Source: CALACW01 sp002431305 (lineage in GTDB: Bacteria > Bacillota > Clostridia > Oscillospirales > Acutalibacteraceae). From it: DNA of 26,491 nucleotides. A program made the position numbers and the translations under genes. This document shows, piece after piece, positions 1 to 6,192 of the stretch (its first letter is position 1; each line of letters opens with the position of its first letter). The stretch lies in contig CALACW010000149.1 of the NCBI GenBank assembly GCA_937890355.1, positions 1 through 26,491 of the forward strand, given 5' to 3'. The notes beneath the pieces were generated by a model, which was not told the DNA's origin, ran no database searches, and was given only the letters and a program-made list of their open reading frames with translations.

Positions 1-44
1 AAAACGAAACCGATTCTTTTCTCTCTTCTCTCTTATCCCTTCAC

Positions 45-73
45 GCAATAATTTACCTTAAGTAAATTATTGC
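45..73. repeat. 12-bp perfect inverted repeat upstream of the antisense-RNA promoter
   Basis: Arms GCAATAATTTAC (45-56) and GTAAATTATTGC (62-73) are perfect complements around a 5-nt centre. The structure ends 10 bp before the -35 of the antitoxin RNA promoter. It could be an AT-rich terminator for something left of the window, since a short TTT follows, or a binding site for a dimeric regulator. The sequence alone does not decide. Positions 1-44 are pyrimidine-rich with no gene visible. Confidence 0.5.
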
Positions 74-83
74 TTTGCGGGTG

Positions 84-112
84 TTGACAAATTGTTTATC
101 CGCATATATAAT
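84..112 (+). promoter_or_regulatory. Promoter of the antisense (antitoxin) RNA
   Basis: Perfect sigma-A promoter: TTGACA (84-89), 17-bp spacer, TATAAT (107-112). It is the strongest consensus promoter in the window, yet no open reading frame follows it, only a short stretch ending in a terminator at 161-199. That is the pattern expected for a small RNA gene. Confidence 0.85.
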
Positions 113-118
113 ATAAGT

Positions 119-199
119 ACAGGGAGCTATCCGATAGACGGTCAGCCCTTACGGTAATTTAAAATAACCGCCGGCTGTGAAATGGGCGGTTATTTTTTT
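119..199 (+). ncRNA. Antisense RNA, antitoxin of a type I toxin-antitoxin system
   Basis: A predicted transcript of about 80 nt starts near 119 from the perfect promoter at 84-112 and ends in the hairpin and T-tract at 161-199. It contains no credible reading frame. It is convergent with the small hydrophobic ORF on the opposite strand (190-264) and overlaps its last codons and 3' untranslated region. This layout matches the txpA/RatA, bsrG/SR4 and Fst/RNAII families, in which a constitutive antisense RNA pairs with the toxin mRNA to destabilise it or block translation. The 5' part (122-148, GGGAGCTATC...ACGGT...GCCC) resembles the toxin mRNA leader read in the same sense. Family membership is inference from architecture. 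Confidence 0.72.
161..199. terminator. Bidirectional terminator shared by toxin and antitoxin RNA
   Basis: Arms AAAATAACCGCC (161-172) and GGCGGTTATTTT (185-196) form a 12-bp stem with a 12-nt loop. A T-run follows on the plus strand, and TTATTTT lies at the distal side on the minus strand. The toxin stop codon (190-192) lies inside the right arm, so both convergent RNAs end within the same palindrome, as in Fst-type par loci. Confidence 0.85.
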
Positions 200-264
200 A
201 TGATCAAATAAAGCATGATAAGTATAAGCCAAAGCATTACTAAAAACACGATTATTTCAGTCAT
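190..264 (-). CDS. Small hydrophobic toxin, type I toxin-antitoxin (holin-like/Fst-like)
   Basis: This is a 24-codon reading frame, ATG at 262-264 and TAA at 190-192. It begins MTEIIVFLVMLW, continues as an unbroken run of Ile, Leu, Val, Met and Tyr, and ends in Lys-Lys. The product is one transmembrane helix with a short polar N-terminus and a positive tail, the form of the Hol_Tox, Fst and BsrE/TxpA membrane toxins. Translation support is unusually strong: AGGAGGGTG (271-279) sits 6 nt before the start. It has its own promoter (392-421, minus), a long structured leader and a convergent antisense RNA. Toxins of this kind act in the cytoplasmic membrane by depolarisation or by perturbing envelope synthesis. 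It is too short for most gene callers. The toxin role is inference; the ORF, ribosome site and antisense layout are visible. Confidence 0.75.
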   Translation of the reverse strand: MTEIIVFLVMLWLILIMLYLIIKK

Positions 265-270
265 ATCTTT

Positions 271-311
271 CACCCTCCTTTCCTTGTGAAAAGAGGGCGA
301 ACGCCCTCTTT
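271..311 (-). promoter_or_regulatory. Toxin ribosome binding site with an upstream hairpin that could mask it
   Basis: On the minus strand a 9-bp hairpin, AAAGAGGGC-GTTC-GCCCTCTTT (290-311), stands just 5' of the Shine-Dalgarno AGGAGGGTG (271-279). Its 3' arm and following bases (CCCTCTTTTC) can alternatively pair with GAAAGGAGGG, which contains the ribosome site, with one G-U pair. The leader can therefore switch between an open and a closed ribosome site. Masked ribosome sites are known in type I toxin mRNAs; this instance is inference. Confidence 0.5.
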
Positions 312-365
312 CTGAAAAAGATGAAAAAAGGGCAAACCGCCTACCGTTTATAGATAACTCCCAGA

Positions 366-384
366 TCCGCAGATATTCTGCGGA
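366..384 (-). other. 5'-end stem-loop of the toxin mRNA
   Basis: TCCGCAG/CTGCGGA form a 7-bp stem with a 5-nt loop, placed within a few bases of the predicted toxin mRNA 5' end. Such 5' stems protect type I toxin mRNAs from exonucleases and can explain a long-lived toxin message. Followed on the minus strand by the GGGAG...GCCC module (330-362). Confidence 0.5.
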
Positions 385-391
385 CTTGTTT

Positions 392-421
392 ATTTTATCA
401 TACTTTTTGTTTTTATGTAAA
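392..421 (-). promoter_or_regulatory. Promoter of the toxin mRNA
   Basis: On the minus strand TTTACA (416-421) and TAAAAT (392-397) are separated by 18 bp. It is a weaker match than the antisense promoter, the asymmetry expected where the antitoxin RNA must be in excess. The predicted leader before the toxin start is about 120 nt. Confidence 0.55.
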
Positions 422-458
422 TACTTTGCATAAATAATCTTAAAACGACAAAAAATTA

Positions 459-497
459 AAAGCCGTAAATCGGATTTTGTTCCGAAATTTACGGCTT
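459..497 (-). terminator. Terminator of the two-component operon
   Basis: Immediately after the kinase stop codon, arms AAAGCCGTAAAT and ATTTACGGCTTT (459-470, 486-497) form a 12-bp stem extended by inner CGGA/TCCG pairs. On the minus strand it is followed by TAATTTTTTG, a Rho-independent terminator. Confidence 0.85.
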
Positions 498-502
498 TGT
501 TT

Positions 503-1792
503 TTATTTTAAAATCACAGTGAATTCAATTTTATTTTCGCTCGGTGCCGTCGCTTTTATCGAACCAGAGTGCGCGAGCACTACGGATTTTGCCATCGACA
601 GTCCTATGCCGAACCCGCCTGAGGACGAGCGCGACTTATCGACTCTGTAAAATCTGTCGAACAGCTTGCCGAGTTCCTTTTCGTCGATTTTTTCGCATTC
701 GTTCGACTGCTTTATCTCCACGCCCTTTTTCGTCTTTTTAAGCGAGAGTTTTATAGGCGAAGAGGGGAGCGAATATTTGACTGCATTGTCGAGCAGAATT
801 GATACCAGCTGACGGCATGCGTACTCGTCGCCGTTATAAATTATACCCTCCTCATTAGTTATAATGAGGTCGTGTCCGTTCGACTTTGCGAAGTCCCTGA
901 ACGACTCCGCGGTCTCGGTGACGGCCGCGCTTATGTCGAAGTCTCTTTTTTGAATATTCGACGACTCTTCATCCGTCCGTGCGAGCGAAACGAGCGAATT
1001 TACGAGGCGCGTGAGCTTTTCGGTTTGCAGTAATGCCTTGTCTATCCATTTCTGTTTGCCCGTCTCCATTTCGAGAACTTTCAGACTCGTGCCGATAACC
1101 GTTATCGGGGTTTTAAGCTCATGCGACGCGTCGGTTATGAACTGTTTTTGTCTTAATGTGCTCTGAACTACCGGGTCGACGGCGCGGCCGGCGAAGATTT
1201 TGACGGCGATATACACGCCGGCTATGCACACCGCGGTCGAGACGACGGACAGCAGTGCGATTGATTTTAACGAGCTTAATTCGTCCGAGCAGTCAAGAAA
1301 TACCGCCATGCGTTTATCGGGCTGTGTTTCGGTGATTTTGTACTTAAAACCGTTCGTATATCCCGAATTTGATTTTTTTGACAACACGGTTTTTATGTAT
1401 GCTCCGGCATCGGATTCTCTTACTGAGGCTATATTTTCAAGCTCCGACTTGTCAAGCGTTCCGTCAGACGAATAGAACAGCACGAAATATCTTGTCGAAT
1501 ACGCCGATTCTCTCGAGAACCCGCCCATGGGCGAAGAATTCCCCGTTTTTTCTCCGGGCGGAGTCTGTCCGTCGGGCGCGGTCGGCTCATCCGTTTTTTC
1601 GGGACGGTTTTTGCCGCCTATGTTTTCGGGAATTCGTCCTTTATTGTCGCTTATAACGTTTAACATGTTCTCGAGTTTCGAGTCGACGAACGCAAAATTT
1701 GCAATATTTATTATCGTTCCGAAAATAATCAGGACGGCGGTTACGGATATCATTGCGATTTTAATGAATTTCTTTTTTAATTTATTGACCAT
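503..1792 (-). CDS. Sensor histidine kinase (two-component system, VanS/BaeS-like)
   Basis: 429-residue membrane sensor kinase that should phosphorylate the response regulator encoded just upstream. Layout: TM1 (about 12-34); an extracytoplasmic region of about 140 residues with a Pro/Gly/Lys-rich stretch (50-90); TM2 (about 178-200); no clear complete HAMP domain; DHp with the H box FITDASHELKTPI, phospho-acceptor His224; ATPase with N box LLDNAVKYS (Asn336), F box LFDRFYRVD and G2 box GGFGIGLS (392-399). The G1 DxGxG motif is not recognisable at the expected place (QSNECEKIDEKEL), as in some clostridial kinases. GGAGG lies 6 nt before the ATG. The gene overlaps the regulator gene by 11 nt, implying translational coupling. 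The signal sensed cannot be told; position downstream of the regulator and before a good terminator indicates a two-gene operon. Confidence 0.93.
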   Translation of the reverse strand: MVNKLKKKFIKIAMISVTAVLIIFGTIINIANFAFVDSKLENMLNVISDNKGRIPENIGGKNRPEKTDEPTAPDGQTPPGEKTGNSSPMGGFSRESAYSTRYFVLFYSSDGTLDKSELENIASVRESDAGAYIKTVLSKKSNSGYTNGFKYKITETQPDKRMAVFLDCSDELSSLKSIALLSVVSTAVCIAGVYIAVKIFAGRAVDPVVQSTLRQKQFITDASHELKTPITVIGTSLKVLEMETGKQKWIDKALLQTEKLTRLVNSLVSLARTDEESSNIQKRDFDISAAVTETAESFRDFAKSNGHDLIITNEEGIIYNGDEYACRQLVSILLDNAVKYSLPSSPIKLSLKKTKKGVEIKQSNECEKIDEKELGKLFDRFYRVDKSRSSSGGFGIGLSMAKSVVLAHSGSIKATAPSENKIEFTVILK

Positions 1793-2462
1793 CGCCCGCC
1801 TCCATAATATATCCGAGTCCCCGGCTTGCCTTGATTGTAACCGAGGAACCGACGGATTTTAACTTCTTTCTTAAATTCGAAATGTGAACCCATACGACGT
1901 TGATTTCCGCATCGCTGTCCCAGCCCCACACGCGTTCCATTATTGTGTCGGCCGAAAAAACGACGTTGGGCGAACGCATAAACAGCTCGATAACCTTATA
2001 TTCCGTCGCGCTCAGACGGACGTTTCCGTTTACCGAAGACAAAACGGAGTTTGACGGGTCGAGCGTTAAGTCGGAATATTTCATAACGGTGGGTTTATAC
2101 TCGCCCGAACGGCGGAGCATGGCGCGGACTCTGCACAAAAGCTCGTCCGGCGCAAAGGGCTTTGGCAGATAGTCGTCCGCCCCCGCGTCGAATCCTGTTA
2201 TGCGGTCGTCCTTCTGCGTTTTTGCAGTCAGCATCATGACGGGGACATTGACCCCGCTCGCACGGAGCATTTTTAAAGCCTCGATTCCGTCGCGCCTGGG
2301 CATCATAACGTCGAGAATGACCGCGTCGTAATTGCCGTTTAACGCGTAGTCGTATGCGTCCTCGCCGTCGTGAACAACGTCCGCGGTAAATTGATTTTTT
2401 TCGAAAAATACCTGTAATGCTTCGGCGAGGTCAATTTCGTCCTCTGCTATGAGAATTTTCAT
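1782..2462 (-). CDS. OmpR/PhoB-family response regulator
   Basis: 226-residue DNA-binding regulator. The receiver domain (1-120) has acidic residues ED at 7-8, phospho-acceptor Asp51 in LDVMMP, switch Thr79 in MLTAK and Lys101 in PKPF. The C-terminal winged helix (about 128-222) has the TEYKVIELFMRSP and RGLGYIME signatures. It is the partner of the kinase gene, which overlaps it by 11 nt. GGTGAT lies a few bases before the ATG. The upstream region has two 9-bp direct repeats spaced 11 bp apart (2490-2509), typical of sites for this family and suggesting autoregulation. Family is certain; the regulon is unknown. Confidence 0.95.
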   Translation of the reverse strand: MKILIAEDEIDLAEALQVFFEKNQFTADVVHDGEDAYDYALNGNYDAVILDVMMPRRDGIEALKMLRASGVNVPVMMLTAKTQKDDRITGFDAGADDYLPKPFAPDELLCRVRAMLRRSGEYKPTVMKYSDLTLDPSNSVLSSVNGNVRLSATEYKVIELFMRSPNVVFSADTIMERVWGWDSDAEINVVWVHISNLRKKLKSVGSSVTIKASRGLGYIMEAGDGQ

Positions 2463-2479
2463 ATTATCACCGTATATAT

Positions 2480-2509
2480 AATATAATGCGAACCTAAAAT
2501 GAAACTAAA
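2480..2509 (-). promoter_or_regulatory. Autoregulatory promoter and direct-repeat operator of the two-component operon
   Basis: On the minus strand TTTAGTTTC (2501-2509) and TTTAGGTTC (2490-2498) form a direct repeat with an 11-bp period, one helical turn. That is the normal head-to-tail arrangement for OmpR/PhoB dimers. A TATATT -10 lies at 2480-2485, and the 17-bp-upstream -35 slot (TTAGTT) falls inside the distal repeat. An activator covering the -35 is therefore plausible. Confidence 0.6.
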
Positions 2510-2526
2510 CGGGGATGTTATATAAT

Positions 2527-2696
2527 GCATAAACAAAATATGTAGGGGAAGACGTTATTGAAGTAAGAAGTAATAGTGAAGAAGTAAGAAGTTAACATGA
2601 GATTTGCATACACATCTTCACTTTTCACTTTTACCTTTTCACTCGGGCTGTTTACAGCCCGCTATGTCTTCCCCTACATAAAGAATGTTTACGCTT
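2527..2696. repeat. MITE-like inverted-repeat element, copy 1 (170 bp)
   Basis: The left end GCATAAACA...TATGTAGGGGAAGAC and right end GTCTTCCCCTACATA...TGTTTACGCTT are imperfect inverted repeats. Both ends are identical to those of copy 2 (9538-9720) over 27 and 32 nt. There is no coding capacity. The interior differs from copy 2 but shares CATGAGATTT. It carries purine-rich AAGTAAGAAGT-type repeats on one side, their pyrimidine counterpart on the other, and a 7-bp hairpin CGGGCTG-TTTA-CAGCCCG (2644-2661). The right end overlaps the last codons and stop of addA. Probably a non-autonomous transposon or a dispersed intergenic repeat. Confidence 0.8.
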
Positions 2697-5600
2697 CAAC
2701 GCGGTAAATTATCGTTTCTTCTTTTTCCAGCGAGTATATATACGCCGTGTCGGCGTCGAGTCTGAGCGTCTGTCTCATCGCAAGTATATAAATTTCCATC
2801 TGTTTTTTATATCTTTCGACAAGCTCCGCAGGGTTGTTCACCCTGTCCGTTTTGTAGTCGACGACGTACGCTCTGCCGTTTTCGACGAACACCGCGTCCG
2901 CCATTCCCTGCACGAAAACAGGCTCGTTTTTCGCGTAATCGGGCAAAGTTTCGTCAAACATATATGCGGGCAGAAACACGGCGAACTGCTTTTCCCTATA
3001 TAGCTTTTCGGCGTTTTTCATTCTCGTGCAAAGCTCGCTTTTTAAAAAGTCCTTTATCTTATTTTCGAGCAGCGCACCGCCCTGTTTTTCATTAAGAATT
3101 CCCGAAGAGATAAGACGGTGTTTTTCCTTTTCGAAGTCGTTTAACGCTTTGTCAAAATCGCACGACTGCAAAAACAGGTGATTTGCCGTGCCCCGTTCGC
3201 CGGGGGTCATGTTTTTGCCCGATAGAAATGCGGGACGGCTTTTTGCGAAAAATTCGGGCGTGAATTTGTTTTTTTCGAATTCGGAAGCCGTGCGCTTGAG
3301 CGGAATCGAGCCGAACGCGGGCTGCGGATAGACGAAAGAACAGCGTTTTTCGAGTTCTTTAATAACATTCTCGTCGGGTTTTGCATCGGACAATTCCCCG
3401 TTGGAATCTGAATCATCCGAACTGTCGGCAGTTACGAATTTAATTGAAAAATCACCGTCTCTGCCCGCGATGTCGTCGAACGCGCAGTCTTTTCTTATTA
3501 ATATAGAATCGGGATGCCTGACGTACGCGCTCAGCATCCAGTCGAGAAAGCTTGACGCATTCATCGCCTCGAAATATCCGAGTCTGTCCGCGCCCGCCGT
3601 CAGCAGTGCGGAGTTGATTTTGTCCGTAATATCGCTTACGCGGGCGACGGTTATGATTTTTTCACGCGCTCTGGTCAACGCGACGTACAGAATCCTCAGT
3701 TCCTCGGCGCGCATGCTTTTCTTAGCGCCTATCCGCGCCGCCGAGAGGCTTAAGGTGTCGTATTTTATGAAATTATCGGGGTCGTATATCTTCATTCCGA
3801 TACCCGTTTTCGAGTCGAGAATCATGCTTTTGTTAAGGTCGGTATCGTTGAATCTCGACGAGCAGTCGGCGAGAATTACAAACGGAAATTCGAGTCCCTT
3901 TGACTTGTGAATACTCATAATCCTGACAACGTCCGCAGACGCGGAAACATCGCCTCCCGCGGGAATCTGCGCGCCGTTTTTTATGCTTTTATTAATATAT
4001 GAAATGAATCCGCCGACTCCGCCTGCCGTATTTTCCTCGTACTGCGAGGCAAGAGACGAAAGCATGTATAAATTCGTGCGCCTTCCGTCTCCGTGTTCCA
4101 TTGCCGAAACTATAGAGGCAAATGACGTCTCCTCGAGCAGGGCAGAGATGTATTCTCCGACTCCCATAACGCTTGACAGTTCGCGGAATTTCTGCATGTC
4201 GTTTATGAAACGCGCGCATTTTTCAAGTCCGTTGTCTGCGCCGATTCTGACGGCGTTATAAAGCGTCTCGCGCATGTGCGAACTTCTTATTTCCGCCAGC
4301 TCGTCGGGCGTGAAGCCGTACACCGGAGAGTACATGAGCGACAGAACCGATACGTCGTCGGACGGGTTGTCGACCGCCTTAATAAGCGACATGAACATGT
4401 TGATTTCCGGCGTGTCGAAAAGGCTTCTGCGTTTTTCCGCGTACGCGCCTATGCCCATGTCGTTCAGTGCTTTTGCATATATTTCGGCTTTTGTTTTTGT
4501 GCTTCTTAACAGAATGCAGAAGTCGCGGGGAGAGCATTTTCTGTACGTTCCGCCGTCCTTTACCGTAACGCCTTCGGCGAGCATTGATTTTATGATTTTT
4601 CCTATATATTTTGCGTCGCGTTCGTGGTCTGCCGACGAGTCGGGAATAAAATGCATTTCCAGCGGTATTTCCTTATCATCGTTATAAAGTCCGCCGTAGT
4701 AAAGTTTCTCGTCCGAATTATAGTCGATACCGGCGAATGTTTTCGTCATCGTGTATTCGAATAAATAATTGACCGTCTCGAGCACGCCTTTTCTCGAGCG
4801 GAAGTTTTTAGACAGAATGATTTTCGACGGGTTCGCCGTTTTGTCGTACGGCGGATATGAGTCGGATTTTGCCGTGAAGATATCGGGTCTTGCCATTCTG
4901 AACGAATATATGCTCTGCTTTACGTCGCCGACGGTGAACAGATTTTTTCCGTCCCTTGATACGGCGGAGAACAGCATGTCCTGAGCGTCGTTCGTGTCCT
5001 GGTACTCGTCTATTAAAATCTCTCTGTATGTTTTCGAAATTGTTTTTGCAAGTTCGGTCGGCTGACCGTCTTTTTTTATTAATATTTTAAGCGCCATGTG
5101 CATAAAGTCGGAAAAATCGTACGCGTTTTTCATTTCTTTCAATTCCGACAGATATTCGGCGTATTTGTTTGCGCACAGGCAGATTTCGCCGACTATCGGG
5201 GCGAGCGTTTTTATGTCGTTTTCGTTTTCTTCGTCCGACGCGCAGAACATCGACGCGATTTTTTTAAGCGACTCCTTTGCGTACTTCACAGCGCCCTTTA
5301 CCCTCTGCGCCTGTTTATCGTCGGCGTGACCTCTCGGCGCCGTGCCGACTCTCGGCAGGGATGCTTTGTTTATCTCTCCGGCGGTTTCGTCCCAGCAGTC
5401 CGAGTCGGTTATCTCGATAAGAGAGTCGAATACGCCCAGAATATTTATAAGCCCGGTGCCGTATGCTTTTGAAAACATTTCGTCGTTTGCTATCGAATCG
5501 TAAGCGGATTTTAATACGTTTTTGCACGCGGTGAATCCGTCGCGCGCGTATTCTTTTATTATGCTCTGCCATTTTTTCGTTCCGTCCGTACCCGAATACA

Positions 5601-6192
5601 TATTTTTGACCGATTCTATGTATTTTTCGGGGAACGGGTAGGAGAGCGAGTTTTCGTACAGTTCGAGAATTCTCGCGCACAGCTCGGAATCGCTGTTTGC
5701 AGAGCCGGTTGTGTATATGAGCGAATGATAAATTTCCTTTTCGCTTTCCTCGTCCATGACGCGGTTCATAGCCTCGGCGCTCATGTTTTTCTTATCCGAA
5801 TCGTCTAAAACGGTGAAGTCGGGTTCAACCCCCAGTTCGTGGTAGTTTTCCCTTACGAGTTTAATGCAGAATGAGTCCATGGTGCATATTGTCGCCTCGG
5901 GGAGCTTCATTCTGATTTCGGAATAAAACGCGTTGTCGGGGTGGGCGCAGATAAGGTCGTTTACGGCTGACGAAATACGTTCGCGCATTTCCGCCGCCGC
6001 CGCGTTCGTAAACGTTACCGCGAGCAGTTCGCTCGGATGAACGGGGTCGTTTTCGTCGGTTAATAGTCCTATGATTCTCTCGACGAGGACGGCGGTTTTG
6101 CCCGAACCCGCCGCCGCCGAGAGCAGAAGCGTTCCGCTGCGGGCATTTATCGCGTCGGACTGTTCCTTTGTCCATTTTTTATCTGCCGCCAT
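2689..6192 (-). CDS. addA: AddA, helicase-nuclease subunit of AddAB
   Basis: 1167-residue UvrD-like helicase with a C-terminal RecB-type nuclease. With AddB it resects double-strand breaks for RecA-dependent repair. Visible motifs: Walker A AAAGSGKT (26-33), motif Ia TFTNAAAAEMR (60-70), DEYQDT (395-400), GDVKQSIYSFR (422-432), IMSIHKSKGLEFPFV, and YVALTRARE. The C-terminal nuclease has Asp1099, DYK (1112-1114) and Gln1131 on the helix that follows. Length and order match AddA. The start at 6192 is chosen over an ATG three codons earlier because GGGGAGG sits about 9 nt before it and directly abuts the earlier ATG. The gene overlaps the end of addB by 14 nt (coupled operon). The final Glu-Ala codons and the stop lie inside or at the edge of the repeat at 2527-2696. 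Confidence 0.97.
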   Translation of the reverse strand: MAADKKWTKEQSDAINARSGTLLLSAAAGSGKTAVLVERIIGLLTDENDPVHPSELLAVTFTNAAAAEMRERISSAVNDLICAHPDNAFYSEIRMKLPEATICTMDSFCIKLVRENYHELGVEPDFTVLDDSDKKNMSAEAMNRVMDEESEKEIYHSLIYTTGSANSDSELCARILELYENSLSYPFPEKYIESVKNMYSGTDGTKKWQSIIKEYARDGFTACKNVLKSAYDSIANDEMFSKAYGTGLINILGVFDSLIEITDSDCWDETAGEINKASLPRVGTAPRGHADDKQAQRVKGAVKYAKESLKKIASMFCASDEENENDIKTLAPIVGEICLCANKYAEYLSELKEMKNAYDFSDFMHMALKILIKKDGQPTELAKTISKTYREILIDEYQDTNDAQDMLFSAVSRDGKNLFTVGDVKQSIYSFRMARPDIFTAKSDSYPPYDKTANPSKIILSKNFRSRKGVLETVNYLFEYTMTKTFAGIDYNSDEKLYYGGLYNDDKEIPLEMHFIPDSSADHERDAKYIGKIIKSMLAEGVTVKDGGTYRKCSPRDFCILLRSTKTKAEIYAKALNDMGIGAYAEKRRSLFDTPEINMFMSLIKAVDNPSDDVSVLSLMYSPVYGFTPDELAEIRSSHMRETLYNAVRIGADNGLEKCARFINDMQKFRELSSVMGVGEYISALLEETSFASIVSAMEHGDGRRTNLYMLSSLASQYEENTAGGVGGFISYINKSIKNGAQIPAGGDVSASADVVRIMSIHKSKGLEFPFVILADCSSRFNDTDLNKSMILDSKTGIGMKIYDPDNFIKYDTLSLSAARIGAKKSMRAEELRILYVALTRAREKIITVARVSDITDKINSALLTAGADRLGYFEAMNASSFLDWMLSAYVRHPDSILIRKDCAFDDIAGRDGDFSIKFVTADSSDDSDSNGELSDAKPDENVIKELEKRCSFVYPQPAFGSIPLKRTASEFEKNKFTPEFFAKSRPAFLSGKNMTPGERGTANHLFLQSCDFDKALNDFEKEKHRLISSGILNEKQGGALLENKIKDFLKSELCTRMKNAEKLYREKQFAVFLPAYMFDETLPDYAKNEPVFVQGMADAVFVENGRAYVVDYKTDRVNNPAELVERYKKQMEIYILAMRQTLRLDADTAYIYSLEKEETIIYRVEA

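Noticed and set aside
3401..5680. Long open frames antisense to or overlapping addA (for example 3401-3910, 4274-4687, 5098-5472 and 5315-5680)
   Set aside because: They are produced by the codon pattern of addA, which leaves complementary frames open. They have no ribosome sites, no family resemblance and low-complexity or Arg-rich translations.
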